DNA of 54,864 bases from Hydrogenothermaceae bacterium (GTDB lineage: Bacteria; Aquificota; Aquificia; Aquificales; Hydrogenothermaceae). Positions 10,924 to 21,048 of this stretch are shown here, in pieces; the stretch's first letter is position 1, and each line of letters starts with the position of its first letter. Where the stretch lies: contig WIAL01000033.1 of assembly GCA_015519975.1 (NCBI GenBank), positions 1 to 54,864 of the forward strand, read 5' to 3'. Position numbers and translations under genes: made by a program. The notes under the pieces were generated by a model. The model worked only from the letters and a program-made list of their open reading frames with translations, had not been told where the DNA came from and did not search any database.

Positions 10924-13575
10924 TTATTTTTCCTCTGTAAATTTATCTTTTAAACAAAAATCCTGATACTGACAATAAATACATAAATCATTTTCTAAAG
11001 GATAAAAATATTTTTCTTCTAACTGCTTGAGTAAATTTTTTAAATGCGTTGTAAGCTGATTTATTTGTACCTCATCATTTATGGAGTAAATAAATTTTCC
11101 AGTTTCATCATTTAACGCTATTATTCCAAGTTCTTTAATATTTTTTCCTTCATTTTCTAAAAAATCTTTGTATATAACAAGCTGAATGTACTTATTTTTT
11201 ATCTCTTCTTCTAAATTTTCTGGAGATTTTCCTGTTTTATAATCATATATGTAGAAATTATTTTGAGAATCCATATCTACCCTATCTATTTTCCCTGAAA
11301 AGTATTCATTTTTGTAGCTTTTTTCTAAAATTTCAGGTTTTTTACTTTCTTTTTTTAATCTCTGGATATCAAAATAAATAAATCTTATTGTTCTATCTAA
11401 AAGTTTTAATGCTTTATTTTCTTCAAAAGGTCTAAATGACGGCAGTATCATTTTTAATTTTTCTTTTATTTCTTTTTCAAATTCATTTTTAAATTCTTCT
11501 AATTCCTCTTTTAAATTTTCAAATGGATATTTTTTATACAGCTGTTCAAGGAGACTGTGTATTATTGTTCCTTTTTCGGCAGGGGAAATGACCGTCCTAT
11601 CAGGTTCTTCAATTTCTTCAATGCCTATAATATTATCCAAATAAAATTTATAAGGGCAGTAAGCATAAGTGCTAAAGCCTGTAGCCGAAACTGGAAATTG
11701 GATTTCTACATTATCAAATTTAAAATCTTCTTTAGAAATGCTCATAAGCTTTTCAAGTTTTTCCCATTTATTTTTTAAATTTTCATCAACGTTTTTCAAA
11801 TATTTAGCATATTTAACATAAAAATCTTTTAAACTGTTTTCATTAGATACATTTACAAGATTTATTTCTTCTAAATCAAGAATTCTAGCTATTTCTTCTA
11901 TTAAGAATGAATGAGGTTTTTCCCCTACAAATAGCGAAGATGATACAAAAGATAGGGTTATTTTTTTATCTTTATCAAGTAAGTTTGTAAAATTTAAAAC
12001 TTCCTGCATTAAAAGATGAAATGGATAATCAAGTCCGTTTAGTTCTTTTGCAGTTGCAAAGATTTCCTCACTCAGATTAGATGGAAAATCTCCTGAGTTT
12101 AGGTTTAGAAAATAGATATATTTAAAATTATTTCCTTCTGCAGAAATAGGCGTAAGCACTCTAACTGTATTACCTTTAATTTTGTTTTCTTTGTTTTCTT
12201 CATTGAAAAACTGCTCTAATATAGATACAAACTCTTCATAACTAACTTTTTCAAAAAGTTTTTTATAAATATCTGATTTTTTTATGGTCTGAAAGATATT
12301 TTCAAGGAAATTTTTTGCTTTTTTACTTTTTATAAAGTTATCTTTGATTTTGCTAAAATTTTGGATGTAATTATCTAAAGTGTCTTCATCTTTGATCAAA
12401 TTTATTTCAGATAACAGCTTAAAAATACTGCTGTTTTTATCAAGAACCTCTGACCATTCATTAAACCCTTCGTTAATAGAGCTTAGAATAATAAGTTCTT
12501 CTAATTTTTCAATATCTTCAATATCCAAAAGCTCATCGGAAAGTGTATTTAAAACGCTATCTTTTGAAAAATTGTTTTCCTTTATTTTGAAAATATTAAA
12601 AAGTTTTTTAAAAAGAATTTCATCTATAAATCTGCTTTCTTCAACAAGGTAATAAGGAATACTGTGTTTTTTAAATACTTCCTTTATAAAAGGAAGATAA
12701 TGGGATATCTGGGGTACTACAACACCTATGTTATGAGGTTTTTCTCCCTGTAAAAGAAGATTTGAAATACTTTCTGCTACGTATTCAACCTCTTCCTGTT
12801 CATTTTTTGCTTTTATTATTTTTATATCTTCGTTTTTTATTTCTTTTGAAGCATAATTGAAATTAATAATTTCCTTTGCAAGAGCTACATTTGCATTATT
12901 TGTCCCTTCATCTTCGTAAAGATTCGTTAAACCTTCCCAAAAATCCCTGACTTCTTTTAAATGTAAATACTCCTGATAAACTCCGCTGTCAGAAAAAACA
13001 GGCGAAAAAACATAAAAATTATTTGAATGTTTCTTTATACTTTTGAAAAGTTTTTGATGCAAAGACGGTACAGATTTTAATCCAAATACAAAAACTGTTC
13101 CAAGATTTTCATTTAGGCTGTTTATGGCTATTTTATGAACGTCTTCTCTATCATAGAAATCATTCTTTTTTAAGAAACTTTGATAACTGTTTATAATTTC
13201 TTTAACAGTAGATTCTTTTAAATTATTTACCGGTATTTCAAACTCCTTTAACTGCTGAATAAGAAGACCTATATCTTCTGCAATCCCGTCCAGTTTTAAT
13301 CCTTTCTCATATAAGAACTTTTTTATAATAAGTTCTTTATCAAAATCCTGAAGGGGCTCAATTTTTGTTATTTTTTTTGATATATCAATTAAAGTGTAAA
13401 ATTCAGAATTTATCAGTATTCCAAGCTTTTCAGCGAGATATTCTTTTAAATAAGTTCTCATTTGGTTTGTATGAACAATGAAGGTTAGCTTTTCCTTAAT
13501 ATTGTTTTTCTGAACAGCTTTTACAGTTTCAAGCAGTTTTTCTTTTAAATATGAATAACTTCCGCAGTAAAGCAT
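10924..13575 (-). CDS. AddB-like PD-(D/E)xK exonuclease subunit
   Basis: 883 residues. A degenerate helicase-like N-terminal half leads to a C-terminal PD-(D/E)xK nuclease (GTIIHSLLEQLY, GKIDRVDMD, YIYDYKTG). Cysteines at YCPYKFYL and in CIYCQYQDFC have the layout of the AddB/Cas4 iron-sulfur staple. Its stop and the AddA-like start are adjacent, and its own start (13575) abuts the exonuclease stop. Inferred partner of the AddA-like protein in end resection. Confidence 0.83.
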   Translation of the reverse strand: MLYCGSYSYLKEKLLETVKAVQKNNIKEKLTFIVHTNQMRTYLKEYLAEKLGILINSEFYTLIDISKKITKIEPLQDFDKELIIKKFLYEKGLKLDGIAEDIGLLIQQLKEFEIPVNNLKESTVKEIINSYQSFLKKNDFYDREDVHKIAINSLNENLGTVFVFGLKSVPSLHQKLFKSIKKHSNNFYVFSPVFSDSGVYQEYLHLKEVRDFWEGLTNLYEDEGTNNANVALAKEIINFNYASKEIKNEDIKIIKAKNEQEEVEYVAESISNLLLQGEKPHNIGVVVPQISHYLPFIKEVFKKHSIPYYLVEESRFIDEILFKKLFNIFKIKENNFSKDSVLNTLSDELLDIEDIEKLEELIILSSINEGFNEWSEVLDKNSSIFKLLSEINLIKDEDTLDNYIQNFSKIKDNFIKSKKAKNFLENIFQTIKKSDIYKKLFEKVSYEEFVSILEQFFNEENKENKIKGNTVRVLTPISAEGNNFKYIYFLNLNSGDFPSNLSEEIFATAKELNGLDYPFHLLMQEVLNFTNLLDKDKKITLSFVSSSLFVGEKPHSFLIEEIARILDLEEINLVNVSNENSLKDFYVKYAKYLKNVDENLKNKWEKLEKLMSISKEDFKFDNVEIQFPVSATGFSTYAYCPYKFYLDNIIGIEEIEEPDRTVISPAEKGTIIHSLLEQLYKKYPFENLKEELEEFKNEFEKEIKEKLKMILPSFRPFEENKALKLLDRTIRFIYFDIQRLKKESKKPEILEKSYKNEYFSGKIDRVDMDSQNNFYIYDYKTGKSPENLEEEIKNKYIQLVIYKDFLENEGKNIKELGIIALNDETGKFIYSINDEVQINQLTTHLKNLLKQLEEKYFYPLENDLCIYCQYQDFCLKDKFTEEK

Positions 13576-14364
13576 TTAAACCTCTATTATTATTTGTGGA
13601 TTTATTTCATTAATATACTCAATTAATGGGAAATTATATTTCCTATAAAAGAAATACTGGTTAATTAGTGCAAAAAGAGATGCCGTTGCCTTTACATCTT
13701 CACTGCAGTATCTTGCAATTTTTTCAAAGTCTCCATTTTCAAAATAAGTTTTAACTTCTTTCCCATCTCCTTCTTGCTTTACAGGTATTCCTGCAAGATG
13801 GCAAAGTTTTTTTAATGATATTTTTTTACCAAAGATATCTATCGGAATATCAATGTGAAAAAGAGTATATCTGTTAGAGTAATTTGGATAATTTTTCTCC
13901 CATTTATCAAAATTGTCAAAAAATACACTTATATAGAATTTTCCTTTCTCATCTATTTCTTTTATGTGCTTTAAGGTTCTTGTGATTATTACAGGAACGT
14001 CAAAATCTTTTCCATTTATAGTTATTAAAACCGGAAAATCTGTTATTTTGTTGTTATCATTTTTTGTGTGGGAATTTCGAAATGTGTTCCAGAAAGTGTT
14101 TAAAATATTTGCTTCATTATTTGATACCTTAGAAATATATTCATCAACATCTCCATTTTTAACAATCATGTAGCTGAGGGCTACAATCCTATGGTAGGCA
14201 TGAGGCAAAAACTCATCATTTTCAAATTTTTCTTTTTCCTTGTCATCGGCAATTTCAAATATCATTCTTTCATCAGGTATAGTTTCTATATCAAATATTA
14301 AAAAGTTTGTATATTTTGAGCTATGGTTGTTCCTTTCCCTTAAAATATCATTAAATCCCCACAT
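13576..14364 (-). CDS. Predicted 3'-5' exonuclease, DNA polymerase B-like family
   Basis: 262 residues. DEDD-type exonuclease motifs are visible: Exo I FDIETIPDE, Exo II around KDFDVPVI, Exo III YCSEDVKATASL. This matches the stand-alone PolB-like exonuclease family (PF10108). SD AGGAGGGG precedes the ATG. It is first in the exo-addB-addA-ligA-gdh run, all nearly gap-free, which suggests a role in recombinational repair; that role is inference. Confidence 0.82.
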   Translation of the reverse strand: MWGFNDILRERNNHSSKYTNFLIFDIETIPDERMIFEIADDKEKEKFENDEFLPHAYHRIVALSYMIVKNGDVDEYISKVSNNEANILNTFWNTFRNSHTKNDNNKITDFPVLITINGKDFDVPVIITRTLKHIKEIDEKGKFYISVFFDNFDKWEKNYPNYSNRYTLFHIDIPIDIFGKKISLKKLCHLAGIPVKQEGDGKEVKTYFENGDFEKIARYCSEDVKATASLFALINQYFFYRKYNFPLIEYINEINPQIIIEV

Positions 14365-14502
14365 ATACCCCTCCTAATAAAACTTTTCGTTTATGAAAAT
14401 TTTAACTTAATTTGTTAATATAAATACAGGTCTTGACATTTTATGTAAAAATAGCTTAATTTAAGTTAGTAAACAAAAACATAAAAACCAAGAGGGAGCT
14501 TT

Positions 14503-14802
14503 ATGAAAATAACTTCTCCGGAAAGTTTAGTACCGTTAGTTCAGAAGTATAAGCTAGAAAACGGTATAACCTTATATAAACTTGCAAAAGGGTTTGAACT
14601 TTTAGATATAATAGAACCACAGCTTGCAAAAGATGTTCTTTATTTCATTTTAAAGAAAAAAGAAGGTAATGTAACAACATATAGATTCTTAAGGTATAAA
14701 AAAAATATCCATGACGTGTCTATAGATGCTGAGTTTCCTGCGGGAACTATGGATGGAGCTGTATTAAATACTGTTGAGGCATTGTCTAAACACCTATTCT
14801 AA
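14503..14802 (+). CDS. Hypothetical protein, 99 aa
   Basis: Not recognised. A soluble mixed alpha/beta sequence with no signal peptide or membrane segment; contains [29 protein letters not shown] lies before the ATG, and TTGACA at 14433 may be its promoter -35. The last codon overlaps the convergent nth stop by 4 bases. Coding potential is supported by the ribosome site and by its fitting between two real genes. Confidence 0.7.
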   Translation: MKITSPESLVPLVQKYKLENGITLYKLAKGFELLDIIEPQLAKDVLYFILKKKEGNVTTYRFLRYKKNIHDVSIDAEFPAGTMDGAVLNTVEALSKHLF

Positions 14803-15455
14803 CGATACTTTTTCACATCAACCTTTTCACAAAATTTTTCAACAGGACACTTACTGCAGTAAGGTGAAACAGGCTTACATATAGTTTGTCCAAATCCTAC
14901 CAGCAGCTTGTTTATTTTGTTCCAGTATTTTTCAGGAAGCTTTTTCATCAAAGCAAACTCAGTTTCTTCTGGTGTTTTTGTTTTAATAAATCCAAGTCTA
15001 TTTGATATTCTATGAACGTGTACATCAACGCAAATAGCAGGTTTATTGAATCCTTCACTTAAAACAAGGTTTGCTGTTTTTCTCCCAACACCTTTAAATT
15101 TTAAAAGTTCCTCCAGAGTGTTAGGTACTTTTCCATTATACTTTTCTAAAATTATTTTGGATATCTCTTTTATTGTTTTTGCTTTGTTTTTATAAAAACC
15201 TGCCGGATAAATAAGTTTTGCAATTTCTTCTTCAGAAAGTTTGAAAATTTCTTCTGGAGTTTTTGCTACAGAAAAAAGTCTTTTTGAAGCCTCGGCTGTT
15301 ACTTCATCTTTGGTTCTTAAACTTATAATTGTAGAAATTAAAATTCTAAAGGGGTCTTTTGTTTGCTGTGCCATTAGTGAAACTACAGGAGCTTTCCATT
15401 TTGGAAATTCCTTTTCTAATATTTCTAAAACCTTTATAAATTCTTTTGTTTGCAT
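14799..15455 (-). CDS. nth: Endonuclease III, DNA glycosylase/AP lyase
   Basis: 218 residues. Helix-hairpin-helix [16 protein letters not shown] with the catalytic Lys, catalytic Asp in CVDVHVHRI, and the C-terminal [4Fe-4S] loop C-x6-C-x2-C-x5-C ([18 protein letters not shown]). It removes oxidised pyrimidines. The start lies only 14 bases from the divergent DUF501 start and no SD is obvious, so the mRNA may be leaderless or the start slightly downstream. Confidence 0.94.
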   Translation of the reverse strand: MQTKEFIKVLEILEKEFPKWKAPVVSLMAQQTKDPFRILISTIISLRTKDEVTAEASKRLFSVAKTPEEIFKLSEEEIAKLIYPAGFYKNKAKTIKEISKIILEKYNGKVPNTLEELLKFKGVGRKTANLVLSEGFNKPAICVDVHVHRISNRLGFIKTKTPEETEFALMKKLPEKYWNKINKLLVGFGQTICKPVSPYCSKCPVEKFCEKVDVKKYR

Positions 15456-15469
15456 ATAATAATGTTACC

Positions 15470-15904
15470 ATGATATATGACCTTGGATACATTATATACA
15501 GCAGAGTAAATAAGCAAAAACAGCCTAATCCGACGAGATACTGGCTGTATGATAAGAAATTTGATAGGCTTATATCTAAGCTTGAAGAAAAAGGAGAAAT
15601 TAAAAAGCTTTCCACGATCATATCTGAAAATGATGAGATATTTAAAAGCCTTGTAGAACTCCATAAAAAAGAAATAAATCAAAGAAAAGAATTTGTAAAA
15701 AATAATCCTGATATTCCTGAAATTTTTAAAAAAGCGCTCCTTGATGAAACAGTCGGTATTGGAGGAATAAAGAACTTCTGGGAAAAACCATTCAAAGTAA
15801 AATGTCTTCATTTATGGACTGCATACCATCTTGGAAATGAAAAATTTAAGAACTTTATAGGAGAGTATGTTTTAAGAAAAATTAAAGAGATGCAAAATTT
15901 ATAA
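15470..15904 (+). CDS. DUF501 family protein
   Basis: 144 residues from the ATG at 15470. Features of the DUF501 family: TRYWLYDKKFDRLISKLE early, GIGGIKNFWE in the middle and VKCLHLWTAYHLGN near the end, with conserved Cys and His. Function unknown; conserved in bacteria. Divergent from nth with a 14-base gap and overlapping the convergent mqnA end by 23 bases. An earlier in-frame ATG (15446) would overlap nth and is less likely. Confidence 0.75.
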   Translation: MIYDLGYIIYSRVNKQKQPNPTRYWLYDKKFDRLISKLEEKGEIKKLSTIISENDEIFKSLVELHKKEINQRKEFVKNNPDIPEIFKKALLDETVGIGGIKNFWEKPFKVKCLHLWTAYHLGNEKFKNFIGEYVLRKIKEMQNL

Positions 15905-16664
15905 CAGGTTTTTCATTTAAATATCCCATTTCCAAAAGATATTCTGAAAGCTTTTCCAGTCCTTTTATATGTTTTTCAGATAGTGAATAATCTATATTTG
16001 ATAAATAAAACTTTGCAAAATCTTTGCCTATATTCACGTCTTTTAAGAACAAGTCTAAATTACTTAGAATCTGAGCTTTTGCTTTTTTTAAAGTGTTTAA
16101 CAGCTCTTTAACTTCTTCTATTCTTTCATTAAACACTTCCTTTCTAACAACCCACAAAGCAAAAACAAAAGGAAGTTTTGTATATTCATACCATATTTCA
16201 GATAAATCATATGCATACTTAAATTTATCCTTATATAAAATTGCGTTATCTCCTATTAAAAGTACGGGCTCCTCACTTTCTACATTTTCTAGTTCTTTAT
16301 AAATTACTTTCTTGTTTAAAAATTTTTCAAAAACTATTTTCGTTAAATACCGTGAGCTTTTAGAAGCTTTTGTTAAATAAATTTCTTCAATCTCTTCTAG
16401 TCTAGTGTTAGAGAGAATAGAAACAGAAAAAACTTTCCCCTGTGCAGATATTGAAAGGTCAGGAAGTATTAAATAGTTATTGTAGTTCTCTAAATATTCA
16501 GCTGAAGATATAATCCCAACATCAATTTTTCCTTCCCTAAGAAGTTTATTTAAACTAGAAGGCACTCCTTTTACAAGCTCATAATCAAAAGAAAGCTTAA
16601 AACCTGCTTTTTCAAAATTAAACGGCAGTGTATTTAGAAAATCTATCCAGCCTATCTTAAGCAT
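15882..16664 (-). CDS. mqnA: Chorismate dehydratase (menaquinone futalosine pathway)
   Basis: 260 residues with the MqnA/MqnD substrate-binding-like fold: IGWIDFLNTLPF at the N-terminus, VPSSLNKLLREGKIDVGIISSAEY, SKSSRYLTKIV and LPFVFALWVVRKEV. MqnA converts chorismate to 3-enolpyruvylbenzoate, first step of the futalosine route. Its start overlaps the upstream exporter stop by 8 bases. This supports an Aquificota or Epsilonproteobacteria-like menaquinone pathway. Confidence 0.9.
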   Translation of the reverse strand: MLKIGWIDFLNTLPFNFEKAGFKLSFDYELVKGVPSSLNKLLREGKIDVGIISSAEYLENYNNYLILPDLSISAQGKVFSVSILSNTRLEEIEEIYLTKASKSSRYLTKIVFEKFLNKKVIYKELENVESEEPVLLIGDNAILYKDKFKYAYDLSEIWYEYTKLPFVFALWVVRKEVFNERIEEVKELLNTLKKAKAQILSNLDLFLKDVNIGKDFAKFYLSNIDYSLSEKHIKGLEKLSEYLLEMGYLNEKPVINFASL

Positions 16665-17706
16665 TCTTATGTCTCATTTTCTCAAGCTGAATTTCAATAT
16701 AAACCTTCAGCCTATGGGTTATACTGCTTATAATAAACCCAAAAATTATACTGAAAATAATAACGCTCACAGCGTATAAATGAGGATGTTCAAATGCAAA
16801 TTTAGCAATAGGGTTATCTAAAACTTGCTCTAAAGGCATTTTAGGTTTGGGTTTTTCAAAAAACAGCTGGTAAAAACTAAGTACTGCTACTGCTGAAACT
16901 AAGGAGGCCATTAAAAATTTAAGTTTTTCTTTGCTTATTTTTTGTCCCACAGCTGCACCAAAAACCGCACCAAAAGAAGAACCTGCCATTAAAACAGCTG
17001 CAAGTATTATGTCAACGCCGTGATTAACAACAGAATGAAAATAAGATAAAAAAGCAGTTACAAATATCATCTGAAAAAGACTCATTCCTACAGCCTTTTG
17101 TACAGGAAAACTTGCAAGATATATAAGTGCAGGGATGATAACAAACCCTCCACCAACTCCCATTACGGCTGCTAGAAATCCAGCAAATGCTCCAATTCCT
17201 ACAGGTACCAAAACTGAAACTTCTGTAAACTGAAACTTCATTTTAAATGGCAAATTATCTATAAATTGTTTTAGGTTAGACTTTTTCTCTTTTTTTTCTT
17301 TTCTCAAAACATCCAAAAACATTGTGATTCCGGTAAATCCAAGATAAAAAGTATATAAAGATAAAACGAACGTTCTAAAATAACCTGCATCTTCAAGTAA
17401 TTTTGAAAGAATTACGCCTAAGCCCCCACCTGCAAATCCTGAAAGTACCATTATCCAGCCCATTTTTAGATCTATATTTTTAAGCTTTAAATGAGCTAAA
17501 AAACCAGAAACCGTGGCACCAACCATCTGGGCAACAGAAGTGCCAACAGTAACTATTGGGGGAACTCCTAACTTTATAAGTGCAGGGTTTAATATTATTC
17601 CGCCTCCTATTCCCATTAAACCAGATAAAAATCCCACAATCAGTCCAAGTAAAATAATGTAAAATATATTTATCTCAATACCTGCAATAGGAAGGTATAT
17701 TTCCAA
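16657..17706 (-). CDS. TSUP (TauE/SafE) family anion exporter
   Basis: About 350 residues, multiple membrane segments, two copies of the Gly-rich TSUP repeat (GLMGIGGGIILNPALI near the start, AAVMGVGGGFVIIPALI in the second half). The family moves sulfite, sulfoacetate or related anions across the inner membrane; a sulfur role fits a sulfur-oxidising thermophile but is inference. The start is set at TTG 17706 because GGAGG sits 7 bases upstream; the frame is open further upstream but lacks such a site. Confidence 0.85.
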   Translation of the reverse strand: MEIYLPIAGIEINIFYIILLGLIVGFLSGLMGIGGGIILNPALIKLGVPPIVTVGTSVAQMVGATVSGFLAHLKLKNIDLKMGWIMVLSGFAGGGLGVILSKLLEDAGYFRTFVLSLYTFYLGFTGITMFLDVLRKEKKEKKSNLKQFIDNLPFKMKFQFTEVSVLVPVGIGAFAGFLAAVMGVGGGFVIIPALIYLASFPVQKAVGMSLFQMIFVTAFLSYFHSVVNHGVDIILAAVLMAGSSFGAVFGAAVGQKISKEKLKFLMASLVSAVAVLSFYQLFFEKPKPKMPLEQVLDNPIAKFAFEHPHLYAVSVIIFSIIFGFIISSITHRLKVYIEIQLEKMRHKNA

Positions 17707-17782
17707 AATTTGTCCTCCAAAATAAGAAGTTATAAAAATATTAGAATATTTTATCAATTATTGTAAAAGGAGGTTTGTCATA

Positions 17783-18937
17783 CTGAAATTAAAAGAGATA
17801 CACGTAAAAAATCCAACATCATTCACAATTGGAATACTGGGCGGTGGTCAGCTTGCTAAAATGACTGCTCAGGAAGCAAGAAAGCTTGGCTTTAATGTTA
17901 TAGTTCTTGATCCAGTAAAGGACTGTCCGGCCTCTATGGTGGCAAATCAGATAATTGGAAGTGTCAATGATCCTGAAAAACTTCATATATTAAACAAAAA
18001 CAGCAATATTATTACTTATGAAATTGAGCAGATAGACACTCATATATTAAAGCAAAATGTTGACGTAGAAAAAGTATTCCCACAGATAGAAATTTTAGAA
18101 ATAATACAGGATAAATTTAGGCAAAAAAACTTCTTCAATAAAAAAGGGATACCTGTTCCATTTTTCAAAGAAATAAATACTATAGATGAAATAAAAGAGC
18201 ATATACCTGTCGTTCAAAAAGTAAGATTTGGAGGATATGACGGTAGAGGTGTTATTGTAATAAAAGATGAAAAAGATTTGGAAAAGGCAGTAGATAAACC
18301 TTCATACATAGAAGAGCTTATAGATATAGAAAAAGAATTAGCTGTTATGGTAGTAAGAGATTCCCACGGAAATATAAAAACCTATCCAGTTGTTGAAATG
18401 GTTTTTAACCCAGAAGGAAATCTTCTTGATTATCTTATATCTCCTTCAGATTTAGAAGAAAAATATATAAAAGAAGCAAAAGAAGTAGCAAAATCAGCTG
18501 TAGATGCTTTAGATGGGGTCGGGGTTTTTGGTGTCGAGCTGTTTCTAGATAAAAAGGGAAGAATACTTCTAAATGAAATAGCTCCAAGACCTCACAATTC
18601 TGGACACTACACAATAGAATCCTGTGAAACAAGCCAGTTTGAACAGCACGTTAGAATAGCAGCAAATCTTCCACTTGGTTCAACTTATCAGATGATTCCT
18701 GCAGTTACAATAAATTTATTAGGTGAAAGCGGATATAAAGGAAATCCTGTTTATGAAGGCCTTGAAAATGTTATGAAAATAGATGGAGTATACGTTCATA
18801 TTTATGGTAAGAAAAATACATTTCCCCTTAGGAAAATGGGTCACGTAACGGTTATAGATAAAGATAAGAATAAAGCCATTGAAAAAGCAAAATTTGTTAA
18901 ACAAAATTTAAAAGTTAAAGGAGATGAGAAAATATGA
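17783..18937 (+). CDS. purK: 5-(carboxyamino)imidazole ribonucleotide synthase
   Basis: ATP-grasp protein with PurK signatures: [18 protein letters not shown] at the N-terminus, [25 protein letters not shown] and [14 protein letters not shown]. It makes N5-CAIR from AIR, ATP and bicarbonate. The first ATG (17861) falls after GGGQL, so it cannot be the start. The frame runs back to a GGAGG at 17770 followed by ATA (17780) or CTG (17783) but no ATG/GTG/TTG, so a non-standard start is inferred. Overlaps purE by 4 bases. Confidence 0.9.
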   Translation: MKLKEIHVKNPTSFTIGILGGGQLAKMTAQEARKLGFNVIVLDPVKDCPASMVANQIIGSVNDPEKLHILNKNSNIITYEIEQIDTHILKQNVDVEKVFPQIEILEIIQDKFRQKNFFNKKGIPVPFFKEINTIDEIKEHIPVVQKVRFGGYDGRGVIVIKDEKDLEKAVDKPSYIEELIDIEKELAVMVVRDSHGNIKTYPVVEMVFNPEGNLLDYLISPSDLEEKYIKEAKEVAKSAVDALDGVGVFGVELFLDKKGRILLNEIAPRPHNSGHYTIESCETSQFEQHVRIAANLPLGSTYQMIPAVTINLLGESGYKGNPVYEGLENVMKIDGVYVHIYGKKNTFPLRKMGHVTVIDKDKNKAIEKAKFVKQNLKVKGDEKI

Positions 18938-19440
18938 TAGGTATAATAATGGGAAGTGATTCAGATCTGCCTGTAATGAAGCAGGCTGCAGAAATTTTAG
19001 ATCAGTTTGGTGTAGAGTATGAAATAACAATAGTGTCAGCTCATAGAACGCCGGAGAGAATGTTTGAGTATGCAAAAACAGCAGAAGAAAGAGGAGTTAA
19101 AGTAATTATTGCAGGAGCCGGCGGTGCTGCTCATCTTCCTGGAATGGTTGCTTCTTTAACGCATCTACCCGTAATAGGCGTTCCTGTAAAAACATCTTCA
19201 TTAAACGGTTTAGACTCACTTTTATCAATAGTTCAGATGCCTGCAGGTATACCTGTTGCAACAGTTGCAATAAACAATGCAAAAAATGCTGCTCTTTTAG
19301 CACTTTCTATCTTATCTACTTCAAATGAAGAAATAGCAAAAAAATTAAAAGAATATAGAGAAAGCTTAAAAAATATGGTTTTAGAAAAAGCTGAAAAACT
19401 GGAAAAGTTAGGATATGAAAAATACTTAGAGGAAATGTAG
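18934..19440 (+). CDS. purE: N5-carboxyaminoimidazole ribonucleotide mutase
   Basis: 168 residues, class I PurE length. GSDSDLPVM at the N-terminus, SAHRTPERM (catalytic His), [15 protein letters not shown] and [15 protein letters not shown]. It converts N5-CAIR to CAIR. The ATG overlaps the purK stop (ATGA), so the pair is translationally coupled. Confidence 0.96.
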   Translation: MIGIIMGSDSDLPVMKQAAEILDQFGVEYEITIVSAHRTPERMFEYAKTAEERGVKVIIAGAGGAAHLPGMVASLTHLPVIGVPVKTSSLNGLDSLLSIVQMPAGIPVATVAINNAKNAALLALSILSTSNEEIAKKLKEYRESLKNMVLEKAEKLEKLGYEKYLEEM

Positions 19441-19441
19441 T

Positions 19442-21043
19442 TTGAGCCTGCAGGAGAAATATAAATATAGCCTTCTCATTTTTTTACTTGCTTTTACATA
19501 TACGTGGAACTTCTGGATAAATGATATATGGATTCCAAATGAAAGTTTTTATGCTGAAGCTGTCAGAGAAATGTTTGAAAATCATAATTTTCTAGATATT
19601 TATTACAATTATGAACCAAGGTTTAATAAACCTCCCTTAACCTACTGGATCATTGCCTTATCAACTGCTATTTTTGGCATTACAGAGTTTGCAGTTAGAC
19701 TTCCTATTGTTCTAATGGCACTTGGAACAGTTTTTCTTACTTTCCTTATAGGAAAAAGACTTTATGGGTTTAATGTTGGACTACTCTCTGCTTTTATAAT
19801 GTCTGTAGCAGTTCAGTTTGTAAGTGATTCAAGATATGCTTCTCCTGAAACACCCCTTGCTTTTTTCTTTACCCTTACTCTTTATTTATTTTTGGTTGGA
19901 TATCAGGATAAAAAATTCAAGTATATCTTACTTTCTTACGTTTCTCTTGGCCTTACTGTTTTAACAAAAGGTTTTCCTTATATATTTGTTATTGGTGCAA
20001 TTGTTATTTTCTATCTACTTATAGAATCAGATTTCAAATTAAAAGATTTCTGGAAAAAATTCTTATTCTTAAAAATATGGATAGGTTTTCCTATAGTTAT
20101 AATTATTGGATTTTGGTGGTATGTATACTCATATATGAAATTTGGAGATGCTTTCTGGCAGGTTTACTATCAGGAAACTTTCGGCAGGGCTTTTGGAAAA
20201 AAGATACCGTTTTTCAGCATAGAAAACTTGTCTTATTACTGGGTAGTTATTTTATGGGGGTTTTTCCCTTTTTCACTTGTGTTTTACTGGGCACTAGTTA
20301 AATATTTTAAAAATTTAAAGCAGTTTTCATTTGTTTTTTCGTGGTTCTGGTCAATGATGGTTATCTTCACCATTGCAAAAGGAAAGCTTCCAACCTATAT
20401 CATACAGGCTTTCCCTGCACTTTCCATTTTATCTGCTTATTTGATGTTAAATTATAAACCAGCAGGCATAAAAAAATACCTTTACTCTTTAACCTTTGTA
20501 ATACCTACTGCTGTTACTGTTTTAGCTATGGGTTTCCTTATTTATGTTTTCAAGCTTGATTATCTGTATTACATTTTTGTAGTTTTCATACCTTTATATA
20601 CTTTTAGATACAAAGATATAAAAATCACTCCTTATCTTTCCTTTATTCTTTTATTATTAATTTTTGTTATTTCGGTACTGCCTAAAATTGAAAAATATAG
20701 ACCTTATGATAAGATAGGACAGGCAATAGAGGATAATTTTATTCCAAAAAATATTCCTTTAATAATTGAAAACAAATTTTTCCACAATCTACCTTTTTAT
20801 GCAAAAAGAAAAGTTCTAAGGGATTATCCTCTTGAAAAGATTATTTCTTATAAAAAGCCTAAGCTTGCCCTTGTTTTCCAGAAGGATTTAATCTACTTTA
20901 AAAATGCCCAGGTTTTGTGGAAAGGAAAGCTTTACGATAGAGGAAGTGAGTCCCAATTTGCAAAATTTTTAAAGGCTATTATAAAAGCCCAAAAAGGGGA
21001 CTATTCTGATTTTAGAGATTGGGCACTTATCTACGAGAGGTAA
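19442..21043 (+). CDS. ArnT/PMT-like membrane glycosyltransferase
   Basis: 533 residues with about 10-12 membrane spans. The N-terminus has WIPNESFYAEAVREMFE (the DE/E-containing first periplasmic loop of GT-C enzymes), then RFNKPPLTYW, typical of ArnT-like transferases that use polyprenyl-phosphate sugars on lipid A or proteins. The exact donor and acceptor are not readable. TTG start immediately after the purE stop; the ribosome site GAGG is inside purE. It may share the transcript with the lyase that follows. Confidence 0.8.
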   Translation: MSLQEKYKYSLLIFLLAFTYTWNFWINDIWIPNESFYAEAVREMFENHNFLDIYYNYEPRFNKPPLTYWIIALSTAIFGITEFAVRLPIVLMALGTVFLTFLIGKRLYGFNVGLLSAFIMSVAVQFVSDSRYASPETPLAFFFTLTLYLFLVGYQDKKFKYILLSYVSLGLTVLTKGFPYIFVIGAIVIFYLLIESDFKLKDFWKKFLFLKIWIGFPIVIIIGFWWYVYSYMKFGDAFWQVYYQETFGRAFGKKIPFFSIENLSYYWVVILWGFFPFSLVFYWALVKYFKNLKQFSFVFSWFWSMMVIFTIAKGKLPTYIIQAFPALSILSAYLMLNYKPAGIKKYLYSLTFVIPTAVTVLAMGFLIYVFKLDYLYYIFVVFIPLYTFRYKDIKITPYLSFILLLLIFVISVLPKIEKYRPYDKIGQAIEDNFIPKNIPLIIENKFFHNLPFYAKRKVLRDYPLEKIISYKKPKLALVFQKDLIYFKNAQVLWKGKLYDRGSESQFAKFLKAIIKAQKGDYSDFRDWALIYER

Positions 21044-21048
21044 GAAAA

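Noticed and set aside
15346-15811. Minus-strand frames of 91 and 125 codons
   Set aside because: Opposite the DUF501 gene and overlapping nth in another frame; no recognisable motifs.
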